A stretch of 64,000 nucleotides of DNA from Tetrahymena thermophila SB210 (Eukaryota; Ciliophora; Oligohymenophorea; Hymenostomatida; Tetrahymenidae). Below, piece by piece: positions 55,516 through 64,000 of this stretch. Positions within the stretch are counted from its first letter, which is position 1. Every line of letters starts with the position of its first letter. A program made the translations under genes and the position numbers. The stretch covers positions 186,001 to 250,000 of the forward strand of contig NW_002476361.1 in NCBI RefSeq assembly GCF_000189635.1. Direction: 5' to 3'. The notes under the pieces are model-generated. The model ran no database searches. It was given only the letters and a program-made list of their open reading frames with translations, and was not told the DNA's origin.

Positions 55516-56153
55516 TAATTTCTGATTCAGTAATATATATCTTTTACTGCATAAAATTAATTAAATTTTTTTTTGTTATGCAGCTTAATTATTTTATATA
55601 TATTCTTTTATTTTTAATAGGCTTACAAAAATTAATTAAAATACACAAAAGCTTATTTTAATTATTATTTTTAAAATTTGCTCAATCCATAAAAAAAAAA
55701 AAAATATTTTAAATATTTATACGCTATATAGATAAATTTTCTATTGCTATTTAGCTATGATAATCAATCTTTCAGTGACCTTATAAAATAAATTTTTGCA
55801 TGAGAAATTATAAAAACAATAAAATTATTTATTTATTGACATTTATTATATCTATTATTCCAAAAAATAAATATCATTTTAAATAAATAAATATGTTCAT
55901 AATTATTTTAATATCTAAAAAAATTAAAACATTTTATTAATTAGTGTCAATATTTTATTAATAAATTAATTGAAAGGAAAAAATCTTAAAAAAGCTATCT
56001 GAAAAGATAGTTTAAAAATTGTATTAAATTATATTTAATTATAAAAGTATTAATTGAAGAATATTCATTACATTAATTACAAATAAAAAATTGATAAACA
56101 AATTATTAAAAACCATTTTATTTTTAAATTTTATTAATTCTATGTACACATTT
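55516..56153. other. Convergent intergenic region
   Basis: About 640 bp between the 3' ends of the plus-strand receptor and minus-strand ZIP gene. It contains a poly-A run near 55691 and a small hairpin at 55991-56014. Nothing coding was seen. Confidence 0.55.
55991..56014. repeat. Small hairpin in convergent intergenic region
   Basis: ctatct (55995-56000), a gaaa tetraloop and agatag (56005-56010) form a perfect 6-bp stem. It can be extended by a G-T pair and A-T pairs to about ten. It lies between two convergent 3' ends. It may be chance or part of a 3' untranslated region. Confidence 0.3.
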
Positions 56154-57392
56154 TCAACCTGTAGCTTATTCAACAAAATAAAGAGAGCTTATAAAACCAA
56201 CACCTACTAAAAAGAAAATAAATTTAACTATTTGATACCTGTTTTTACTAAATTCTTAAGCTATAACTTCCTAAGTAGCTATATAAATGAATGTTCCTGC
56301 ACTTATACTCATAAGTATTCCACTTACTAGATCTCCAGCATCGCTAAGTGCCCAGCCTATACCTATTCCTATAGGATTCATAGCAGCTTAAATAGCAAGC
56401 ATTATTGTAGCTCTTGTTAAAGTCATTTTAGATTATTTTAAAGCAAGACCCAAAACCAAGCCTTCTGCCCATTTATGCACCAAGACAGCTAGTGAAATAG
56501 TTATACATTATGAAAAATCTTACTCAACGCCTATAGATAAACCCTCAAGCGTGGCATGAATACCTAAAGCGATTTGTAGAACAAAAGGAGTAATAATATT
56601 CATTTTACTATCATCTTCTTATTTATCTAATTATATGTCTATAGGTTAAATTAATTATTTTATTTGTTGTTTTTCTTATTCAAAATTAGATTCTTTTTCC
56701 TCAGAAATACTCTTTTAAATAATTTCTTATTTAGCATTTTCGCTATTTAATTCACTGTCAACTTTATGCAGTTTAAAATCTTTACATTCGTCTTCTCCTG
56801 ATGATTAAATTTAAATAATTGTAGTTCTTATATTTGGATAAGTAAGATTCTATTACAATTAATCTGGTTGGTTTTATTCATCTTAAGAAGAAGAATTTTT
56901 TTAATGAAATACTTATTCAAGTTATAGTTAGCAAATAAGCTATTCATTTTTGTTTTACAAATTTTAGTTATTTATTTAATTTCCAATTTCTTCACTTAAT
57001 TTGAGGTTGTTATTATTATGGTTAATGCTTTAAGCTTAACATTCTTCTAATTAATCAGAGCAGTGGTTATGATGAAAATGATGGGAGAATTATTCACCTA
57101 AAATTTTTTCAAGAAAAAGGACAAATGAGAAACTGATCACAGTTATGAACATCTAGAAAGGGAAATGTGAAGATTAGGAGCTATAATAGCTGTCGAAGCT
57201 ATCGCTGGCGTCTGGAAGAATATGAATTAAACCTATTGATATGAATAAACCTCCAGAAAAAGCTGATGAAATTGAAAGTAATTTTTTATTTTCCTTAAAA
57301 GACTTGATTCGAAGAGGTAAACTTCCTGTTATCAAGACTATGATATACATGAAAACGATAGCTAAAGATTTTACTAAGGTAGTATCACTCAT
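56154..57392 (-). CDS. ZIP-family metal (zinc/iron) transporter, copy 1
   Basis: Intronless, 412 aa plus TGA. A ZIP (SLC39-like) transporter, expected to carry Zn2+ or related divalent metal into the cytosol across a membrane. The N-terminal helices contain the family signature GSLPLRIKSF and SSAFSGGLFISIGLIHILPD. A variable His/Gln-rich cytosolic loop covers about residues 100-270, including FSHHFHHNHCSD and a long charged, Gln-rich stretch. The metal-site helices follow: LGIHATLEGLSIGVEQD (HxxxEG, near 280) and LAVLVHKWAEGLVLGLALK (HKWAEG, near 305). Then come AMNPIGIGIGWALSDAGD and a last helix, IFFLVGVGFISSLYFVEQ. All catalytic-type residues of the family are present. A close paralogue lies about 1.9 kb away at 59335-60597 on the same strand. 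Whether it is at the plasma membrane or an internal membrane cannot be read from the sequence. Confidence 0.93.
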
Positions 57393-59334
57393 TTTGTTAT
57401 ATTTTATGCACAGTTATTTATTATGATTAGTATTTATTTAAATAAAATTACTTTTATATTAAAAAATTCACTCATGCCTTTTAGAATTTCTAGGGTTTTA
57501 AGTTGATAGAATTGATCAGTATGATCATCACTTTTCAAATTTGTTTTTTTATAAAATTAAAGAACTCATTTATTTTTCACATAATTTATTCTCAAATTAA
57601 TTAAAACTTCTAAATTTGTTGGAAAAGGATATTTTTTATTAATTTAAAAGATTATTTCTACAACTTTTTAGTTTCTAGCTTTCAATTTTTTTAAGCTTCA
57701 GAAATCTATAAATGTATAAAAGTGCATTATATTAACAAATTATTAAATTATTATCATATAAGAAAAGCTATATTTTATAATAAATTATATATTGAAACAT
57801 GGGTTTGTGATTCTAATATTCTATCATGAATTAAGTTTTTATATCTAAATTTTATTTTGGACAAAATTTTTTATTTAAATTTGATTTTTTAAATATTATA
57901 AACTAAATAATAAGAAAAGAGATTATTAAATATTATATAAATCTAATTGAAATAAATAAGGATATAAATATTTTTAGAGTATTAGAATAATAAATTAGAA
58001 AAAATAAATTAATTTTTTAATTGTATTAAACATTATTTAAGCAAATTCTTTACTAAGAAATAGCATAGATAGCTTTCTTACTTAGATTAATTTATAAATA
58101 AATAAATCAAATTTAGTTTGATTTTAATGTACTCAACTATTTATGTAATAATCCTAATTTATTATTGTAAGTAAGTCAATACCATTACAAATTCAGGATA
58201 AAATTTTGAAGTAATATCAATTAAAAAATACTTTAATATTAAGTATTAAATTTTGAGAAAGTAAATTTAATAGTATATAATACTCTTCTTCATCATATAA
58301 ATATATTCAAATTATTCAACATTTTTCAGTTTTTGTTAGGGTTTTTCTGAGTAATTATTGATTTTTTATCAATAAAAAATTCTATTGCTAAGTTTTTTAT
58401 ATTAAAAAATTATAATAAATCTATGAATAAATAAATTTAAAAGAGAGTTCTTTCTATTTATACCATTAATATTTATTTTAAACAATAAAATGATGCAGAT
58501 TGAGAGTGATAGGATTCTTTTTAAAAAGAAAAATATATTTTTGTATTGGAATGAAAGGAAGAGCTATTTAATAGATGTTTTTTTTCTACGATCTAAATTA
58601 TCAAAGTTAAAAGAAAATATCATTTTGTATATTTCTTGATAATCTCGAAAAAATAAAATAAAATAAAGTTAAAGTAGAATCAATATATTTTATTCGTTCA
58701 GTCTTGTAATAATTGAAAGAAATATTCATATATTTTTAATAAAAAAATAAATTACTTAGCTTATTAATATTAAAATAAAAAACTTATTTAATTATTTTTA
58801 ACAATTTTTAAAATTTTTTATTAAGAGAGTACTGTAAATGTTTTTATACTTAGTCACCAAAATACTGCAAGGTCCAAAAAAAATTTATATTTATAAGGCC
58901 TACATTTGAGACAAAATTTTTTTTTGGTAAATCTTAATTTTATGAGAATTTATGGTATTAATTCAAATTTTAGATTTAAAAATTGATTATAATAATGAAT
59001 TATTTATTGCGCTTCCTTTAATATATTTATCAAAAGCAGATGAAGAATTAATAGCTATTAAAAATGTTTATAAATTTTTAAATGCAATACAAAATAATTG
59101 AGATATGAAAGATATTTATTTACTGATTGATTTTCATATTAATAATAAAACAAAATAAATAATTATTTGATAAATAAAAATTCTTGATGTACCTAATTTA
59201 ATTAAATATTTATTATGTCTTTTCTTCTATTTTATAAATAATTGAATGTATTTTAATATAAGGATTCTTTTTATATTATAAATTAAAAAGATATTTTTAT
59301 TATTATTATTAATTGATATTCTTTAAAAGATAAC
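57393..59334. other. Intergenic region between the two ZIP copies
   Basis: About 1.9 kb of AT-rich sequence separating the duplicated transporters. A short plus-strand ORF at 58490-58639 was considered and not accepted. A patch of more even composition at 58825-58925 could not be assigned to anything. Confidence 0.5.
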
Positions 59335-60597
59335 TCAGCCACCAGTTGCTTATTCTACAAAAAAGAGTGAGCTGATAAAGCCAACACCAACTAAAAAGAA
59401 AAGGAATTTAACTAATTAATATCTATTTTTGCTAAATTCTTGGGCTATAACTTCTTAAGTGGCTATGTAAATGAAAGTTCCAGCGCTAATACTCATTAGT
59501 ATTCCGCTTGTTAGATCTCCAGCATCACTAAGTGCCCAACCAATACCTATTCCCATTGGATTCATAGCAGCTTAAATTGCTACCATAATTGTAGCTCTTC
59601 CTAAGCTCATTTTAGATTATCTCAAGGCAAGACCTAAGACCAAACCTTCAGCCCATTTGTGAACCAAAACAGCAAGTGCGATAGTCAAACATTTTGAGAA
59701 ATCTTACTCTACTCCTATTGCTAATCCTTCAAGAGAAGCATGAATACCCAAAGCTATTTAGAGAATAATAGGAGTTATAATGTTTGCTTTATTGTCTTCA
59801 CTGTTTTGATTTAATTAGAGGTCAATGTGTTCAAATACTTGTTTTATTTACTTTTATTTTTATTCAAGTTTATCTTCTTTCTCCTCAGAAGGACACTTTT
59901 CGCTAGTTTATTATTGTTGTGATAATTGATTTTCAGCATTTAATTCACAATTAGGAGAGTGTGGTTTAAAATCTTTACATTCGTTTTATATTGTTTATAT
60001 TTATACAATAGTATTTTGAATGTGTGGATTAGTTGAAATTTGTTAGTATTTTTATTCAGTAGGAGAATTTTCATTTTAAGAAGTTGAAGAATTTTTTTAG
60101 CAGCAATCTCCTTAAAGCTAAAGCTCGCAGACAATTTATTTATCAGAATTGCATTATTTTTCTTTCGTTTCCTATTTTTCTACATCTTCTATACTTTTAT
60201 GATTATGGTTTTCATTATGAACATGAGTCTACTTCTCAAAGTCCTCTAATTCATTTTAATCGTGGTGATGATGGTGATGGTGATGGGCAAATTATTCACC
60301 AATAACTTTCTCAATAAAAAGCACAAATGAGAAACTTATTACAGATATGAACATTTAAAAAGGGAAATGCTCTTCTGATGAGTCATAATATTTATCAAAA
60401 TCACTACCAGCTTCTGGAAGAATATGAATTAAGCCAATTGATATGAATAAGCCCCCAGAAAATGCTGATGCTATAGAAAGAACTTTTTTATTTTCCTTAA
60501 AAGCTTTTACTCTAAGAGGTAGATTTCCTGTAACCATGATGATGAGATACATGGCTACCATAGCTACGGATTTAACTATGACAGTGTTGTCAGTCAT
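59335..60597 (-). CDS. ZIP-family metal (zinc/iron) transporter, copy 2
   Basis: Intronless, 420 aa plus TGA, closely similar to the copy at 56154-57392. It shares the N-terminal signature (GNLPLRVKAFKENKK, ASAFSGGLFISIGLIHILPE) and the metal-site helices LGIHASLEGLAIGVEQD and LAVLVHKWAEGLVLGLAL near residues 285 and 312. It also shares the C-terminal FLFFLVGVGFISSLFFVEQ. The main difference is the cytosolic loop: here it starts with eight consecutive His (residues about 100-108) followed by His pairs in HVHNENHNH, and contains CCQKNSSTSQ. Aligned positions swap TAA, TAG and CAA, confirming the ciliate code. It is a recent-looking tandem duplicate; loop divergence may tune metal sensing or turnover, which is inference. 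Confidence 0.93.
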
Positions 60598-61158
60598 TTT
60601 AGTTTTTTTAATGAATTTTTAAATTTGTTTTTATTTAAAATAAATTGTTATTACAATTATTCAAATGGTATTGATGCATTTATACTTAAGCTGAAAAATG
60701 AATCAGAATTAATCGATAGTGTAATTATTTCCTAACAATTTTGCTTTTTTAAATAAACATCATCAAATAGTACTACTTAATTAATTATGATTGTTTTTAA
60801 TAACATCATCTCTAATAATTACAATATCAGCAATCTTAATTATTAAATTTTATTGAGCCAATAATTAGGAATCTTCTATACGTAAATACGTCTATTTCTT
60901 TACCTTTCATAATCATCTATTTTGTTTTCGTATTAAATTTATACTTTTATCAATTTTGAAAGATCCTCGCTTAAAAAAATGTGAATAACAAAGCTATTTA
61001 AATTGAACTTTCTAATAAATTAAGCAAGTATTCACAAAATTTGCACTAATTAAACAATTTATATCAATAAAAATCATTATAAGTATTTAATTGATTTTAT
61101 GATAAATATATCTATTGAGCTAAATGAACATTTTTGTTAATTAAATTAAAGAAGGTGC

Positions 61159-61539
61159 TCATGAATTGACAAATGAGTCACTCTTACATAATTACCTTTT
61201 TTAATAAATCCTAATTAATTTACTTGAAAAATAACAAAACATACTCATAAAGCCAGTTACTATTAGGATTTACCTAATTACTAGGCTTTTTTTCACAGAA
61301 GCAAGCTTTTAGCCATGGAGTTTCATATTTTTCTCCTTCTAATTAGCCTTCGCACATGATTTATTAATGGATAAAATTATAACTTTATTTTTATTTATAT
61401 TATGTTTTTCTTCATGGATAACTAAAAATTCCTTATTTAATTTTACTAAACGTACCAGGTTCATAAATATTTCATGATATGAAATAGATGATTTATCTTC
61501 TAAAATATGTATGAATTGTTTTTTTGATTGTATTCTCAT
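61159..61539 (-). CDS. Hypothetical protein, weak ORF
   Basis: A 126-aa frame ending in TGA, starting MRIQSKKQFIHILEDKSS and continuing NLVRLVKLNKEFLVIHEEK. It has one hydrophobic stretch, VIRQILIVTGFMSMFCYF, near residue 90. It is Lys- and Ile-rich, with no recognised domain. In AT-rich DNA with TGA as the only stop, frames of this length occur by chance, so this is a candidate only. It may be an exon of a larger minus-strand gene, because further open minus-strand segments lie at about 60880-61040. Confidence 0.28.
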
Positions 61540-61859
61540 CAAAATTGAAGATCTTATGATAAATTGTTTAAAAATTAGATTTCAATCTTTATGTAATCAC
61601 TCAAATTAGCAATAACTATCTATTCTATTTTATTTAAAATAAAAACTCCTTTAAATTTAAAATTAATCTAAAATGTATTATTTTAAATCATTTTAACAAT
61701 ATAAATAAATGTATTAAATATATTTATTTTTTTGAAAGTTTAGTATTTTTGCAATATTTTTCAATATTAGTCATATAAAAACAGCTATATAAAATACATA
61801 AAAATTACTTAAAAAGCAAGCTTCAATTTCTAATCAATATTTTTGTTACTTTTTTTCTA

Positions 61860-62324
61860 ATGACCTAAATTTAGAGTAACTTAAATTTTAGAGCATTTTA
61901 AAATATTTAAGTGAAAGACATACGCAAATATGTGAATACTTAAAAAAATAGCTTCAAGGAATAAAAAGGCTTAATTTAAGTAAAATAAAGTTAAAATTTT
62001 TATTTCTTTTTGGATAATATGCGAAATACCTTTTTAGGATGCAATGCTCATCAAAATTCAAATTAAAGAAATCGTTTCAAAAGGAATTTTCATTCAGATA
62101 ATCTTAAAACAAAGAAAGCATTTAGTATTAATATTTTTTTTGTTTAATGGAGAAGTTAAAGAGATTACATTACTTATCAAATTAGTATGCCCTTTCATTT
62201 TAAAGGCTTAAGGTTGTAAAATAAATCTATTTAAAAATATAATTTGTTATAAAGTAAGATATTGAAATATCAATATATTTTTTTTGATTTAAATACCTCA
62301 AAAAAAATTGTATTTTTTATATGA
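61860..62324 (+). CDS. Hypothetical protein, weak Asn/Gln-rich ORF
   Basis: A 154-aa plus-strand frame with TAA/TAG as Gln, starting MTQIQSNLNFRAFQNIQ and ending KKIVFFI then TGA. The middle, DNMRNTFLGCNAHQNSNQRN and YITYQISMPFHFKGLRLQ, has a residue mix somewhat more protein-like than surrounding frames. No domain, signal peptide or coiled coil is recognised. Chance cannot be ruled out. Confidence 0.27.
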
Positions 62325-63469
62325 AAAACCAGCAAATAATTCATAAAAATTATAAAGCAAACAAATTATTTGGATTCAAGCTATTTCTTTTTTTGTTACT
62401 TTAATTTTAATATCACTTGTTCGTTCAATTGTAATTAAGAAAAATTCAAAATTTTTACCTTAATTTCAAACAACATATGTCTTTTCTTTATTCAATTTTT
62501 ATAATATATATACTTATTTTCATTTTAAAAAGTGTAATTTATATTTATGGATGTTTTCTCTCTTCAAAATTAAAATAAAAAAAATAGAAAATCTCTATTG
62601 AAAATGAAAGAAAATAAAAGTACAACTATTCTTTAAAATATTTAGAGTACGAATTTATTTGAAGCCAAAAAAATTATTATTAATTACTGAGGAAAATTTA
62701 AATAATAAAATCATTAAATTTATTTAAAAATTATTTTTTAATTAGCTTTAAAAGACAAATGAAAATAATAATAAGTACTCTGTTTGGCAATTAAAAATAA
62801 CAATTAATGAAGTAAAATTAATGAATTATTATCTTTTCGATTATAAAAATATTAACAATAAAATTTATAAATACTAAATATTGTTAAATGTAAAATAAGT
62901 TAATTTAATTTTTATATTTTAAATGAAAATAAAGTTATTTTTTTCTTTAATATTTTAATTTTTAGGCTTTTTCTTTTTACATATTTGAATATTATATTTT
63001 CAAAAGGATTTTATTAAAATAGGCAATAATTAAATCATAATATATTTTTTTAATGCTTAATATTTACAATAAAATTAATGTAAATCCTTATTTTAAAATA
63101 CAGACTGTATTATTTAAAGCGAAAATTTAATTAAAAATTGAATATTTTATTTTAATTAAAATTATTTCTTTTATTTATTCAAAGCTGGAGAAGAGTTTGT
63201 CATATGTTATTGATGATATAATAATAATTATTATTTTAATGGTTTTATTTCATTAATTAAAATTTATGATTTAATTTAGTGCTAGATTTGATCATTTTTT
63301 ATTATATCTATTCTCGAATAATTATTTATAGAGTTGGAAATGCATTTTTAATAAAACAATAAATATTATTTAATAAATTTAAAAGAAATATAAAGGTTTT
63401 AAAACAAGTTTAGAACCTGATAGAAGAAAAAATAATTTAAAAATTTTCTTCAAAGATTTAACTTTTTTT

Positions 63470-63625
63470 ATTTGTTTTTATTTATCCACGAATCCTATTT
63501 CGATACTATTTTTTTTATTTTTATATTTTCTTATAATTTAAAAATATTATTTATTATTCTACTAAATATATATCTGACTAGAGAAATAATTATTTGAAAT
63601 TAGTAATAAATTACAATTCACCATA
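63470..63625 (+). repeat. Dispersed non-coding repeat, copy B
   Basis: Second copy of the repeat at 45791-45975, in the same orientation. Conserved blocks in order are cctatttcgatact, attctactaaatat, actagagaaataattattt and aattcaccat, separated by AT-rich spacers with small indels. Neither copy overlaps a gene. Origin (old transposon remnant, excision-junction sequence or untranslated-region element) is undetermined. Confidence 0.6.
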
Positions 63626-64000
63626 TAAATTTTATGGTAATATGCTTATTTTTTATTGCTGATTCTGATTATTTTTCTAGCTATTTATTATTTTTAACCT
63701 AGAGATAAGATTAATGTTAAGAAAATCGAATTAAAAAATTCTAGCCAATTGAAATAAAATAAGTGTAAATAATAAAAAAAAACTTTCAAAATATTGCTAA
63801 TCCAGTTATTAAAATATGATGAACTGGATAGCATTATATTTTCATACCTCGATTATGTTTAATTTAAAGTGAAAAAAAAGAATTAAAATATTTATGAAAA
63901 AGTAAATCACTATTCAATAAAATTCATAAATTGAGTATAAAATATAAATATATAGTATAAAAAGTGTTCTAATATAGTATTCAATATTTTTTCAAATTTT

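Larger units (their letters stand above)
60598..64000. other. Mostly non-coding right end
   Basis: About 3.4 kb upstream of ZIP copy 2. It contains two weak ORFs (61159-61539 minus and 61860-62324 plus) and dispersed repeat copy B near 63470-63625. The rest is AT-rich sequence with no recognisable gene, RNA or telomeric repeat. An exon of a gene lying beyond the window edge cannot be excluded. Confidence 0.5.

Noticed and set aside
57241..57426. Plus-strand ORF of 61 aa at the start of ZIP copy 1
   Set aside because: Antisense shadow of the conserved ZIP N-terminus on the minus strand.
58490..58639. Plus-strand ORF of 49 aa starting MMQIESDRILFKKKN
   Set aside because: Too short, no domain, no neighbouring exons with matching frame. 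Kept only as a note because it includes a Trp and a double ATG.

Overview
The window looks like macronuclear DNA of a hymenostome ciliate, most likely Tetrahymena or a close relative. The DNA is extremely AT-rich. Reading frames only become long when TAA and TAG are read as glutamine and TGA is the sole stop, and every complete gene found here ends in TGA. The two ZIP paralogues show the code directly: at aligned positions one copy has TAA where the other has CAA, and one has TAG where the other has TAA. An ORF caller using the standard code breaks almost every gene in this window, so the models below were built by hand with the ciliate code and GT...AG introns.

Layout, left to right. 0.3-1.9 kb: decayed coding sequence. 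2.15-3.33 kb (+): six-exon PEX11 peroxisomal membrane protein. 5.14-7.33 kb (+): multi-exon coiled-coil protein. 8.42-10.66 kb (+): leucine-rich-repeat gene A, in which ten consecutive exons are each exactly 90 nt. 11.96-12.69 kb (+): small five-exon predicted secreted protein. 12.96-39.55 kb (+): one giant gene of several dozen exons for a secreted modular protein of roughly 7,000 residues. 40.34-42.99 kb (+): leucine-rich-repeat gene B, with the same one-repeat-per-90-nt-exon design. 45.03-45.33 kb (+): intronless small Cys-rich exported protein with codon use of a highly expressed gene. 46.15-50.40 kb (-) and 51.45-55.52 kb (+): divergent pair of intronless related receptors, each with a long repeat-type ectodomain, a Cys-rich stalk and a multi-pass membrane domain. 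56.15-57.39 and 59.34-60.60 kb (both -): duplicated ZIP metal transporters. 60.6-64 kb: mostly non-coding, with two weak ORFs and a dispersed repeat also found at 45.8 kb.

There is no operon-like logic, but the middle of the window is dominated by surface and secreted proteins: the giant protein, the two receptors, two small exported proteins and the ZIP transporters. The most unusual architecture is in the two LRR genes. Every internal exon is phase-symmetric and almost all are exactly 90 nt, so repeats could be gained, lost or skipped without changing the reading frame.
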